Positions 16,767 to 25,664 of a DNA stretch of 64,000 nucleotides are shown piece by piece. The position numbers and the translations under genes were made by a program. Source of the stretch: F22 sp963668535 (GTDB lineage: Bacteria; Bacteroidota; Bacteroidia; Bacteroidales; Bacteroidaceae). The stretch's first letter is position 1, and each line of letters opens with the position of its first letter. The DNA is taken from assembly GCA_963668535.1 (NCBI GenBank), contig OY764867.1, positions 2,418,001-2,482,000 on the forward strand, given 5' to 3'. Below the pieces are notes generated by a model. The model worked only from the letters and a program-made list of their open reading frames with translations, searched no databases and was not told where the DNA came from.

Positions 16767-16802
16767 ACGTCTTATTTTTGTCATGATAATTGTATAGTTT
16801 TG
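16767..16802 (+). promoter_or_regulatory. Pho-box-like promoter of the first TonB receptor operon
   Basis: Half-sites CGTCTT (16768) and TGTCAT (16779) are 11 bp apart inside an 18-mer (16767-16784). Exactly 10 bp later comes the -7 box TAGTTTTG (16795-16802). No -33 TTTG lies at the right distance. The first half-site is weak, so the call leans on geometry shared with two other promoters in the window. Confidence 0.55.
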
Positions 16803-16835
16803 CATCAGCTCAAAACAAACTATATTAATTATACG

Positions 16836-19670
16836 ATGAAGAAGATTTTTACACTGGCACTTGTGTTTGCACTTGCAAGCAATATGACTAATCAAGCGGC
16901 CAACAACTATTCAAGTACTGAACCGAACACCATTGATGATGCGGCTAGTATGTATGGAGCCATTCGTGGACGTGTGGTAGATTCTAACAAGCAGGTATTG
17001 CCTGGGGCCATGATAACGATACCTAGTATAGGTATGGCTGTGGTGACAGATGTCGATGGCTACTATACGCTCAGTGGCTTGAAGGAAGGTACATATACTG
17101 TCAAAATCCAATATGTGGGATGTGGCTCGAAAGAAATCCAAGTCAAGGTAACTGACCGTAAAACAGTCCTTCTCAATGTGGAAATGAAGGATGGTGTGTC
17201 GCTTGGTGAAGTGGTTGTTGAGGGAGCTTTCTGCGGCGAACGTCGTGCCTTTAATGTGCAAAAAAATGCGTTCAACTTGGTCAATGTGGTGTCTTCGGAT
17301 CAAGTTGGTAAATTTCCAGATACAAATATTGGGGATGCTTTGAAGCGTATCTCTGGGATCAATGTACAATATGATCAAGGGGAAGCACGCTTCGGACAAA
17401 TTCGTGGTACGGCTCCCGAACTTAGTTCGGTGATGGTCAATGGGGATCGTATGCCTTCTGCTGAGGGGGGGACACGTGCGGTGCAGCTCGATCTTATCCC
17501 TGCGGATATGATTCAAACGATTGAAGTTAATAAGGTGGTTACTGCGGATATGGATGCGGATGCTATCGGTGGAGCGGTCAATCTGGTTACTAAAAATGCG
17601 CCGACTAAACGTTTGGTTATGGCTCATGTAGGATCGGGATACAATCAGATTTCTGAAGAGGCGCAACTGGATCTTGGCTTTACGTATGGTGATACGTTCT
17701 TCAATAATAAGTTGGGCGTGATGTTGGCGGCTTCGTATCAAAATGATGATTTAGGATCGGACAACGTGGAGTATGAGTACGACTTGAATAAAGACGATGA
17801 GGTGTATTTAAAGGATATGCAAATTCGCCAGTATTATGTGGAACGTGCGCGTCAAAGTTATAGTCTTGGCTTAAATTGGAATATCAATAACAATAATAAG
17901 GTGAGTTTCAAGGGCTTGTATAACCAACGTAATGACTACGAAAATCGCTTCCGTTTACGCTTTAAGAATTTAGGTGATGATAAGATTAAGGTGTATCGCC
18001 AAACAAAAGGGGGAGCTTCTGATACGAAGAACCGCCGTCTTGAACGTCAGAAAACAATGGATTTTACTCTGAATGGGGAGCACCTTTGGGGGAAATTGGA
18101 AACGAAATGGAAAGTGGGCTATTCGCAAGCAAGCGAAGCACGTCCTAATGAGCGTTATGTAGCGATGAAGGGAAAAGCGGAAAATGGCGTTGACTTCGAG
18201 ATCTTTAAACCTGGTACAAGGGATACCAATATCAAATTCTTAAATCCAAGTAAATTTGCTATTGAGAATATGGGATTTGATGAAATCACGGAGGAACAGG
18301 AAGATGTTATGGAGAAGAATTTTAAGGCTTCTGTGAAGTTCGAACTTCCATTGCAAACGGGTGAGTATGGTAATAAATTGCGCTTTGGGGCTAAACTGGG
18401 TATCAAGGATAAGTCTTTTGATAAGGATTATTATACGTATGAACCTACTGGTGCGGACGATGACGCGAAAGATGCTGCTGAAGATGCCTTTGTGGCGCAA
18501 TTGCTTCAACATACAAAAGATGCTACACGTGATGGATTCTATCCTGGTGATGAGTATGTAGCGGGGGCATTTATTAACCCTTCTTTCTTGGGAAGCTTGA
18601 AGTTTAATGAGGGCAGTACGAGTATTGCTAATTTTAAAGGGAAGCAGGTGATTGAAGAGATTGCGGCAACTTATGATGCTACTGAAACGGTGTCTGCTGG
18701 GTATGTACGCTTCGATCAAAAAATAGGGGATGCCTTTAAAGTGATGGCTGGACTTCGTGTGGAGAATACGCATGTAAAGTATAGTGGCTATAACTATGAT
18801 ATCGATGCAGATAAGATGACGGATACTGGAAATTCAACTAAAACATATACTAATATCCTGCCTTCGTTATTGGCTAAATGGGAGGTGAATAAGCAGATGA
18901 ATGTGCGTGCTTCTTTCACGAATACGTTGTCGCGTCCTAGATATGAGTATCTGGTACCTCGTGCAAATGTGAGTATGGAGGACAATGAAATCAAGTTGGG
19001 CAATTCGGATTTGAAACCTTCTCTTGCTTATAATTTTGACTTGTGTGCTGATTATTATTTCAAGCAATTGGGTATGATTAGTGCGGGGGTGTTCTACAAA
19101 CGTATCAATGACTTTATTGTAGATCGTACGGTTGGTGATTATGAGTATAGTGGGCATGTCTATGATAAATTGACGCAACCTGTTAATGCTGGTGATGCAG
19201 ATTTGCTGGGTGCTGAATTGACGTATCAACGTGACTTTGGGTTTATTCATCCTGCTTTGAAATGTATCGGTTTTGGTGGAAACTATACATATACGTATTC
19301 TAAGGTTAATGAATTGGGTATCCCTGGACGTGAAGGTGAGGATAGTGATATGCCTGGTAGCCCTGAGCATGCGGCTAATGCTTCGCTGTTCTTCCAAAAG
19401 GCTGGAGCGTCTATCAGACTTTCTTACAATCATGCGTCTTCATTTATTGATGAAGTGGGTGAGGATAAAGAATTGGATAGATATTATGATGCGGTGAATT
19501 ATCTAGATGTGAATGCTAGCTATACTTTCGCTAAAAAGTATACAGTATATGCGAACGCAACGAACTTGTTGAATCAACCATTGCGTTATTATCAAGGTAA
19601 GGAAGATCGTACCATGCAGGTGGAATACTATGGTGTAAAGGTGAACGCTGGAATCAAGGTGCGTTTCTAA
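16836..19670 (+). CDS. TonB-dependent outer-membrane receptor, phosphatase-linked
   Basis: The protein has 944 residues from ATG 16836 (MKKIFTLALVFALAS, signal peptide). A carboxypeptidase-regulatory-like domain (AIRGRVVDSNKQVLPGAMITIP ... ETYTVKIQYVG type, residues ~40-130) precedes the plug (GDALKRISGINVQYDQGEARFGQIRGT) and a 22-strand barrel ending in GIKVRF. No SusD partner follows; the next gene is a secreted metallophosphatase. I infer uptake of a phosphorylated nutrient or of a product released by the phosphatase. A start at 16800 is excluded because it overlaps the -7 box. The promoter has a Pho-box-like element. Confidence 0.88.
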   Translation: MKKIFTLALVFALASNMTNQAANNYSSTEPNTIDDAASMYGAIRGRVVDSNKQVLPGAMITIPSIGMAVVTDVDGYYTLSGLKEGTYTVKIQYVGCGSKEIQVKVTDRKTVLLNVEMKDGVSLGEVVVEGAFCGERRAFNVQKNAFNLVNVVSSDQVGKFPDTNIGDALKRISGINVQYDQGEARFGQIRGTAPELSSVMVNGDRMPSAEGGTRAVQLDLIPADMIQTIEVNKVVTADMDADAIGGAVNLVTKNAPTKRLVMAHVGSGYNQISEEAQLDLGFTYGDTFFNNKLGVMLAASYQNDDLGSDNVEYEYDLNKDDEVYLKDMQIRQYYVERARQSYSLGLNWNINNNNKVSFKGLYNQRNDYENRFRLRFKNLGDDKIKVYRQTKGGASDTKNRRLERQKTMDFTLNGEHLWGKLETKWKVGYSQASEARPNERYVAMKGKAENGVDFEIFKPGTRDTNIKFLNPSKFAIENMGFDEITEEQEDVMEKNFKASVKFELPLQTGEYGNKLRFGAKLGIKDKSFDKDYYTYEPTGADDDAKDAAEDAFVAQLLQHTKDATRDGFYPGDEYVAGAFINPSFLGSLKFNEGSTSIANFKGKQVIEEIAATYDATETVSAGYVRFDQKIGDAFKVMAGLRVENTHVKYSGYNYDIDADKMTDTGNSTKTYTNILPSLLAKWEVNKQMNVRASFTNTLSRPRYEYLVPRANVSMEDNEIKLGNSDLKPSLAYNFDLCADYYFKQLGMISAGVFYKRINDFIVDRTVGDYEYSGHVYDKLTQPVNAGDADLLGAELTYQRDFGFIHPALKCIGFGGNYTYTYSKVNELGIPGREGEDSDMPGSPEHAANASLFFQKAGASIRLSYNHASSFIDEVGEDKELDRYYDAVNYLDVNASYTFAKKYTVYANATNLLNQPLRYYQGKEDRTMQVEYYGVKVNAGIKVRF

Positions 19671-19699
19671 TCAAAATCAAATAAGTAAACTTGTTGAAG

Positions 19700-20662
19700 A
19701 TGAAAAAAAATAATCTATGGTGTATCTTAGTTTTGGTAGCTGCCTTTATGGCACTACCAAACTGGGTGTGTGCACAAATTGTGAATGGTGAAGTGGTGGA
19801 TCATAAGCCGTTCAAAAAACATGTGGTCTTTCTCGTGTGTAATGACAATGGACGAAATGGGTATTATGAGCAGAAAAGCATCGCGGAAATGATGGGGCAT
19901 ATTGCGGAGCAAATTGGTGTGGACTTTGTGGTTGCTCCTGGTGATATACATCATTTTAATGGGGTGCGTAGTGTGTTGGATCCATTGTGGAAAAGTAATT
20001 TTGAAGATATCTATACTCATCCAGAGCTCATGTGTGAGTGGTACCCTTGTTTGGGCAATCATGAATATAGGGGATCTACTCAGGCGGTACTTGATTATGC
20101 AACGGTGAGCCGCAGATGGTGTATGCCTGCTAGATACTATACAAAGACTTTTAAATTGCATGGAGCTGAATTGCGCATCTTGTGGTTGGATACCACGCCG
20201 CTGATTTCTAAGTATCGTGAGAAAGCGGATAAGTATCCTGATGCGTGCAAGCAGCCTATTGCTCCTCAAATTCAGTGGGCCGATAGTGTCCTAACTCACT
20301 CTACGGCGAAATGGAATATTGCTTTTGGGCATCATCCTTTGTATGCACAAACTCATAAAGCGATTGCTGAACAGATGGACTTGCGTAAACGATTGTTGCC
20401 TCTCTTTAATGGACGTGTCGATATGTATGGTTGTGGACATATCCATAGTGGCCAGTATATTGTACATCAGGGGACGAAAGAACCGGTGTATTTAGTGAAT
20501 ACTTCGGCGTCTCTAGCACGTGATGTGCAACCTATGGAGGGGACACAATATTGCAGTAACGAAGCTGGATTTAGTATTGTGACTGTGAGCTCTGATCATA
20601 TTGTGGTATATATGATGAATGGGCGTGGAAATATCTTACATTCCTTTGAGATCAAGAAATAA
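19700..20662 (+). CDS. Secreted calcineurin-like (acid) phosphatase
   Basis: The protein has 320 residues with a signal peptide (LWCILVLVAAFMALPNWVCAQ). The dinuclear metal-site motifs appear in order: VAPGDIHHFNG, CLGNHEYRG, IAFGHHPLYA and GCGHIHSGQ. The first block appears as VFLVCNDNGRNGY rather than the usual DxH, so the first metal ligands may differ, as in purple acid phosphatase relatives. It would hydrolyse phosphomonoesters in the periplasm or at the cell surface. It lies 29 bp after the TonB receptor, so the two probably form one Pho-controlled operon. ATG 19700 is preferred over two upstream TTG codons. Confidence 0.87.
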   Translation: MKKNNLWCILVLVAAFMALPNWVCAQIVNGEVVDHKPFKKHVVFLVCNDNGRNGYYEQKSIAEMMGHIAEQIGVDFVVAPGDIHHFNGVRSVLDPLWKSNFEDIYTHPELMCEWYPCLGNHEYRGSTQAVLDYATVSRRWCMPARYYTKTFKLHGAELRILWLDTTPLISKYREKADKYPDACKQPIAPQIQWADSVLTHSTAKWNIAFGHHPLYAQTHKAIAEQMDLRKRLLPLFNGRVDMYGCGHIHSGQYIVHQGTKEPVYLVNTSASLARDVQPMEGTQYCSNEAGFSIVTVSSDHIVVYMMNGRGNILHSFEIKK

Positions 20663-20771
20663 TAGTTGTGGGTATTGTGGAATATATGCCGGTATGGCGG
20701 AAGATGTGCCAGTTGTGGTATTTCATATTTTATATTTGAAAGAATTCATCCTAATTAAAAGAGAAAAATAT

Positions 20772-20804
20772 GGGAAGCCGAGAGGTTTCCCAATTTTTTT
20801 TTGT
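20772..20804 (+). terminator. Intrinsic terminator after the receptor/phosphatase operon
   Basis: GGGAAGCC and GGTTTCCC form an 8-bp stem (one G-T wobble) with a GAGA tetraloop, followed by a long T-run. It lies 109 bp after the phosphatase stop and before tex. Confidence 0.85.
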
Positions 20805-20870
20805 TTCTTTGTAACTAGTAAGCTGTTTAAATTAAGTGGCTAAAACCTAACTTTAAATATGTAGAAGAGC

Positions 20871-23003
20871 ATGTCTGAATTGACAACAACATATGCATCT
20901 ATTATAGCAGGAGTGGTCAACTTGCCTAGTAAGCAAGTGGTGCATACTTTAGAGCTATTGGAAGAAGATGCTACCATCCCATTTATCGCACGTTATAGAA
21001 AAGAAGTGACTGGGGGACTAGATGAGGTCCAAATCGGTGCTATCCAGACGCAACTAGAAAAGATGCAGGAGATCGATAAACGCCGTGCGACTATTCTTAA
21101 AACTATTGAGGAACTTGGTCAACTTACCCCAGAACTGGAGAAGCGTATTCGGGATACTTGGGATAGTACGGAATTGGAGGATATTTATCTGCCGTATAAA
21201 CCAAAGCGTAGAACGCGTGCGGAAATAGCAAAAAAGAAGGGCTTAGAACCTTTGGCACAGTGGCTGTTGATGCAACAAGGGGGAAGTGTGGAGGCACATG
21301 CGAAGCAGTTTCTCGGTGATGACGTGAAAGATGTGGAGGAGGCTTTGCAAGGGGCTCGTGATATCGTGGCTGAAATGGTCAATGAGGATGAGCGAGCTAG
21401 AAATGCCATTAGACGTGTGTATCAATATACGGCACAGTTGCAGGCTAAAGTTGTAAAAGCGAAGGAGGAAGAAGGACAAAATTATAAGGACTACTTCGAT
21501 TGGAATCATGGACTAAAGCGGGTGCAGAGTCACCAATTACTGGCTATACGCCGTGGGGAAAATGAAGGGGTGCTTAAAGTGAAAATTCAACCTGATGATG
21601 AGGAAGCGTTGGATAAGCTAGACTATCAGTTTGTACGTGGTCGTGGGGCATGTAGCGATCAGGTGGCTGAGGCTGTGGAAGATGCTTATAAGCGATTATT
21701 GAGTCCGTCTATAGCTACTGAATATGGAACGATGAGCAAGGAGAAGGCTGATGATGAGGCTATTATGATCTTTGCACAGAGTTTGAAGCAGTTGCTACTG
21801 GCGGCACCGCTCGGACAGAAGAGGGTGTTGGCACTCGATCCTGGGTATCGTACTGGGTGTAAGTTGGTGTGTTTGGATGAGCAGGGCAATCTGTTGGAAC
21901 AAACTGCTATTTATCCGCATCCACCTCAAAACAAAATGACTGAGGCTGCTGCTGTCGTAGAACGGCTAGTGGCTAAACACAAAATACAAGCGATTGCTAT
22001 CGGTAATGGTACTGCTAGTCGAGAAACGAAGAGTTTTGTCGATGGTGTACACTTCACTTCTCCTGTAGATACTTTCGTGGTGAGTGAGCAGGGGGCTTCG
22101 ATTTATTCGGCTTCTGCTATCGCTCGTGAGGAGTTCCCAGATCAGGATGTGACGGTACGTGGTGCCGTGTCTATTGGGCGTCGATTGATGGATCCGTTAG
22201 CGGAATTGGTTAAGATTGATCCCAAGTCTATCGGGGTGGGCCAATATCAGCATGATGTGAACCAAACGAAGCTTAAGAAGGCACTTGACCAAGTGGTTGA
22301 AAATTGTGTGAATCAGGTAGGTGTCAATCTAAATACAGCAAGTGCTTATTTGTTGACATATATAGCGGGATTGGGACCAACTTTGGCCAAAAATATAGTC
22401 AGTTATCGTGCTGAAAATGGGGCGTTTACTAGTCGAAAAGAATTGTTGAATGTGCCTCGATTAGGACAAAAGGCTTATGTGCAGGCGGCTGGTTTCTTAC
22501 GCATTCCTAAAGCGAAAAATCCGTTGGATGGTAGTGCGGTTCACCCTGAGAGTTATGCGCTTGTGGAGCAAATGGCGAAGGATCAGGGATGTAGTGTGGC
22601 TGATTTGATGAAAGATGCTTCAAAACGTGAGGCTATTGATTTACAGCGATATGTACATGGCAGTGTGGGGATGCCAACTTTAAAGGATATTATGGCTGAA
22701 TTGGCGAAGCCAAATCGGGATCCTAGAGAGCAATTGACGGCTTTTGCTTTTGATGAGCAGGTACGTGTGTTTGAGGATCTGCAGATAGGAATGAGCCTCC
22801 CTGCGGTGATTGGAAATATCACAGCATTTGGTGCTTTTGCTGATATAGGCATCAAGGAGAATGGGTTGATTCACATATCTCAAATGGCCAATAGAAGAAT
22901 TGCATCGCCTACCGAGGTGGTGAGTATTGGACAACAGGTGATGGTGGAAGTGATTGATATTGACACCAAACGTCGCCGTATATCATTGAGGTTAAAAAGA
23001 TAA
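20871..23003 (+). CDS. tex: Tex-family S1 RNA-binding transcription accessory protein
   Basis: The protein has 710 residues, the usual Tex length being about 720-780. In order: N-terminal helical domain (ATIPFIARYRKEVTGGLDEVQI), YqgF/RNase H-like domain (VLALDPGYRTGCKLVCLDEQG, residues ~320-450), helix-hairpin-helix repeats (NTASAYLLTYIAGLGPTLAKNIVSYR) and a C-terminal S1 domain (ITAFGAFADIGIKENGLIHISQMA) ending RRRISLRLKR. Tex binds nucleic acid and affects transcription and RNA stability; its exact function is not settled. It begins a plus-strand housekeeping run. Confidence 0.95.
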   Translation: MSELTTTYASIIAGVVNLPSKQVVHTLELLEEDATIPFIARYRKEVTGGLDEVQIGAIQTQLEKMQEIDKRRATILKTIEELGQLTPELEKRIRDTWDSTELEDIYLPYKPKRRTRAEIAKKKGLEPLAQWLLMQQGGSVEAHAKQFLGDDVKDVEEALQGARDIVAEMVNEDERARNAIRRVYQYTAQLQAKVVKAKEEEGQNYKDYFDWNHGLKRVQSHQLLAIRRGENEGVLKVKIQPDDEEALDKLDYQFVRGRGACSDQVAEAVEDAYKRLLSPSIATEYGTMSKEKADDEAIMIFAQSLKQLLLAAPLGQKRVLALDPGYRTGCKLVCLDEQGNLLEQTAIYPHPPQNKMTEAAAVVERLVAKHKIQAIAIGNGTASRETKSFVDGVHFTSPVDTFVVSEQGASIYSASAIAREEFPDQDVTVRGAVSIGRRLMDPLAELVKIDPKSIGVGQYQHDVNQTKLKKALDQVVENCVNQVGVNLNTASAYLLTYIAGLGPTLAKNIVSYRAENGAFTSRKELLNVPRLGQKAYVQAAGFLRIPKAKNPLDGSAVHPESYALVEQMAKDQGCSVADLMKDASKREAIDLQRYVHGSVGMPTLKDIMAELAKPNRDPREQLTAFAFDEQVRVFEDLQIGMSLPAVIGNITAFGAFADIGIKENGLIHISQMANRRIASPTEVVSIGQQVMVEVIDIDTKRRRISLRLKR

Positions 23004-23036
23004 CAGGCTGAAAGAAACAAACTAATAGGAACGATT

Positions 23037-23396
23037 ATGGATATAGAAACTTTGCGCGACTACTGTCTCAACAAACGGAAAGTGACTGAGTCGTTTCCTT
23101 TTGATGAGACGACGCTTGTTTTTAAAGTCATGGGCAAGATGTTTGCTATCATGCCTTTGGAAAAAGACAAGATGATTGCTTTGAAGTGTGACCCTGATAG
23201 AGCTGTGGAATTAAGAGAGCATTTCTCGGGAATACAACCTGGATATCATCTTAGTAAGATACATTGGAATCAGGTGATTCTAGATAGTGATGTGTCTGAT
23301 GAATTAATCTATGAGCTGGTTGACCATAGTTATGACTTGATTGTTGCCAAATTTACGCGTGCAATGAGAGAGGACTATATGGAGGGCATGCAGTAG
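23037..23396 (+). CDS. MmcQ/YjbR-family protein
   Basis: The protein has 119 residues and matches the YjbR/MmcQ double-wing fold: LRDYCLNKRKVTESFPFDETTLVFKVMGKMFAIMPLE, KCDPDRAVELREHF, PGYHLSKIHWNQVILD, VDHSYDLIVAKF. Family members look like DNA-binding proteins by fold, but no function is established. It lies 33 bp after tex and 57 bp before birA, probably co-transcribed. The length is normal for the family. Confidence 0.9.
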   Translation: MDIETLRDYCLNKRKVTESFPFDETTLVFKVMGKMFAIMPLEKDKMIALKCDPDRAVELREHFSGIQPGYHLSKIHWNQVILDSDVSDELIYELVDHSYDLIVAKFTRAMREDYMEGMQ

Positions 23397-23453
23397 AGTA
23401 TATATCTTTTGGGAGTGATTGAACATAAACATTAACCTATACATAATAAACTC

Positions 23454-24248
23454 ATGAAATCAATACACACGGATCATATGCATTACGCAAAATTGGATTC
23501 TACCAATCATTTTTTGCGTGAGCTGATCAAGGCACAAGAGGCATATTTGCCTGATTATTTAACTATATCTACCGATTATCAAACGGCTGGTAGAGGACAG
23601 AGAGTCAATGATGGATGGGAATCGGCACCGGGGAAAAACTTGTTGTTTTCTGTGTTGATTCGTCCTAAACGAGTTCCTATTGTGGAGCAGTTTTTGATCT
23701 CAGAGGCTATTTCGTTGGCTATCGTTGATGTGATGGAGGCGTATTCTGATGACATCAAGATCAAATGGCCTAATGATATTTATTATAAAGAAAAGAAATT
23801 GGGGGGCATACTGATAGAACATGCTATCCAAGGACAGAATATTGAATATACGATTGCTGGCATTGGGATTAATGTCAAGCAGACGGTCTTTCATGGATCG
23901 GCTCCAAATCCTGTCAGTTTGGCAACTATTACTGGTGAGGTCTTAGATAGAATGCCTATTTTAGAGCTCTTACGCGAACGTATTGAGGCGCGTTGTGAAC
24001 TTCTCTTTACGGGAGAGGAGGATGCGGCTAATGAATTGCAGGTTGAGTATCTGTCTAAATTGTTCCGTTTTGATGAAGATGCTTATTTCTGCGATGAACT
24101 GGGTACATTCCAAGGACGTATTATTGGGGTCTCTCCTGAAGGTGTCTTGACGATTAAGCATCAGGATAGTGGAGAAAATTTGGACTATTTATTTAAAGAG
24201 GTTCGACATGTCCTATTCAATGATGATGAGGAAGAGTTGGCACTTTAG
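23454..24248 (+). CDS. birA: Biotin--[acetyl-CoA-carboxylase] ligase, monofunctional
   Basis: The protein has 264 residues and lacks the N-terminal DNA-binding domain of bifunctional BirA, so it should ligate biotin without acting as a repressor. The biotinyl-AMP-binding loop TAGRGQRVNDGW, the catalytic lysine region IKWPNDIYYKEKKLGGILIE, and GIGINVKQ are intact, and a C-terminal SH3-like domain follows (FQGRIIGVSPEGVLTIKHQDSG). It attaches biotin to carboxyl carrier proteins in the cytoplasm. It is followed closely by pyrH. Confidence 0.93.
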   Translation: MKSIHTDHMHYAKLDSTNHFLRELIKAQEAYLPDYLTISTDYQTAGRGQRVNDGWESAPGKNLLFSVLIRPKRVPIVEQFLISEAISLAIVDVMEAYSDDIKIKWPNDIYYKEKKLGGILIEHAIQGQNIEYTIAGIGINVKQTVFHGSAPNPVSLATITGEVLDRMPILELLRERIEARCELLFTGEEDAANELQVEYLSKLFRFDEDAYFCDELGTFQGRIIGVSPEGVLTIKHQDSGENLDYLFKEVRHVLFNDDEEELAL

Positions 24249-24285
24249 GTAGGCTATTAATGAAACATGTATAACAAAAATAATT

Positions 24286-24996
24286 ATGATTAAGTACAAC
24301 AGAATTCTTTTAAAATTAAGTGGTGAAAGTTTGATGGGGGGGAAGCAATATGGTATTGATGAAACTCGTCTTTCTGAATATGCTCAACAAATCAAAGCAG
24401 TGCATGATAAGGGTGTTCAAATCGGTATTGTGATCGGTGGAGGAAATATCTTTCGTGGTATGAGCGGAGCTGCGCAAGGTTTTGATCGCGTGAAAGGAGA
24501 TCAGATGGGTATGTTGGCTACTGTTATCAATAGTTTGGCGCTTAGTAGTGCTTTGCATGCTGCGGGTGTACCTGCTCAGGTGTTGACTGCTATTCGTATG
24601 GAGCCTGTTGGGGAATTCTATAATAAGTGGAAAGCGATTGATTTGATGGAGAAAGGATCTGTTGTCATAATGTCTGCTGGAACGGGTAATCCTTATTTTA
24701 CAACCGATACGGGAAGTTCTTTGCGCGGTATCGAGATTGAAGCTGATGTCATGATGAAGGGTACGCGTGTAGATGGTATTTATACAGCAGACCCAGAGAA
24801 AGATCCTACGGCTACTAAGTTTGATCGTATCAGCTATGACGAAGTATTGGAAAGAGGCTTGAAGGTGATGGATTTGACGGCTACTGTCATGTGCCGTGAA
24901 AACAACCTACCTATCGTGGTCTTTGATATGGATACTGTGGGTAATTTAGAAAAGGTTATCTCGGGCGAAAATATCGGTACGGTGGTACATCCTTAA
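24286..24996 (+). CDS. pyrH: UMP kinase
   Basis: The protein has 236 residues. Family motifs are RILLKLSGESLMGG at the N-terminus, IGIVIGGGNIFRG, AVDLMEKG-type segment AIDLMEKGSVVIMSAGTGNPYFTTDT, and GTRVDGIYTADPEKDPTATKFD. The enzyme is a hexameric amino-acid-kinase-fold protein that phosphorylates UMP to UDP, the committed step to UTP and CTP. As in many bacteria it precedes frr. A separate promoter lies between pyrH and frr, so the two are not strictly coupled. Confidence 0.97.
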   Translation: MIKYNRILLKLSGESLMGGKQYGIDETRLSEYAQQIKAVHDKGVQIGIVIGGGNIFRGMSGAAQGFDRVKGDQMGMLATVINSLALSSALHAAGVPAQVLTAIRMEPVGEFYNKWKAIDLMEKGSVVIMSAGTGNPYFTTDTGSSLRGIEIEADVMMKGTRVDGIYTADPEKDPTATKFDRISYDEVLERGLKVMDLTATVMCRENNLPIVVFDMDTVGNLEKVISGENIGTVVHP

Positions 24997-25028
24997 TGCT
25001 TAGATGTCTATAAATTAGCTTTGTTTTG

Positions 25029-25059
25029 TTGTATATCAACAAGAAAACAGCTACTTTTG
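25029..25059 (+). promoter_or_regulatory. Promoter of frr
   Basis: TTG (25029-25031), a 20-bp spacer and TACTTTTG (25052-25059) give a standard -33/-7 promoter 39 bp before the frr start. Confidence 0.65.
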
Positions 25060-25097
25060 TACCCAAATAAACAAGGTTATATATAACAAATAATATT

Positions 25098-25658
25098 ATG
25101 ATTGAAGTGAAAGAAGTATTAGGTGATGCAGAAGATATGATGGAAATGTCTGCAATGCACTTGGATGAGCAACTTTCTCATATCCGTGCTGGTAAGGCGG
25201 ATGTGCGACTAATAGACAGTATCCGCGTTGATTCTTATGGTGCAATGGTTCCAATCAATAACTGTGCTGCTGTGACTACTCCTGATTCTCGTACAATTGC
25301 CATTAAGCCTTGGGATAAGTCGATGTTTCAACCTATTGAGAAGGCAATTATTGATTCTGATCTAGGAATCATGCCTGAAAATAATGGGGAGATCATTCGT
25401 ATTGGTATTCCTCCATTGACTGAGGAGCGTCGTAAACAATTGTCTAAGCAATGTAAGCAAGAAGCTGAAAATGCAAAGATTAGCGTACGTAATGCTCGTC
25501 GTGATGGTATCGATAGGTTGAAGAAAGCTGTGAAAGATGGCTTGGCTGAAGATGCACAGAAAGATGCCGAAGCACAACTACAGAAAATTCACGATAAGTT
25601 TATCAAACAGATTGATGAACAGTTCGCTGCGAAAGAAAAAGAAATTATGACAGTCTAA
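25098..25658 (+). CDS. frr: Ribosome recycling factor
   Basis: The protein has 186 residues, the normal length. Characteristic segments are LSHIRAGKADVRLIDSIRVDSYGAMVPINNCAAV, IAIKPWDKSMFQPIEKAIIDSDLGIMPENNGEIIRIGIPPLTEERRKQL, and a C-terminal helix KIHDKFIKQIDEQFAAKEKEIM. It works with EF-G to split the post-termination ribosome. It has its own promoter and is followed after 6 bp by rsgA, making a translation-linked pair. Confidence 0.97.
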   Translation: MIEVKEVLGDAEDMMEMSAMHLDEQLSHIRAGKADVRLIDSIRVDSYGAMVPINNCAAVTTPDSRTIAIKPWDKSMFQPIEKAIIDSDLGIMPENNGEIIRIGIPPLTEERRKQLSKQCKQEAENAKISVRNARRDGIDRLKKAVKDGLAEDAQKDAEAQLQKIHDKFIKQIDEQFAAKEKEIMTV

Positions 25659-25664
25659 GCTTCT

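Noticed and set aside
16836..20662. SusC/SusD-type polysaccharide utilisation locus
   Set aside because: No SusD homologue or glycoside hydrolase is present next to either TonB receptor; both are flanked by phosphatases.
20619..20843. Frame spanning the phosphatase end and the following terminator
   Set aside because: It overlaps the phosphatase gene in another frame and runs through an intrinsic terminator, so it cannot be a normal gene.
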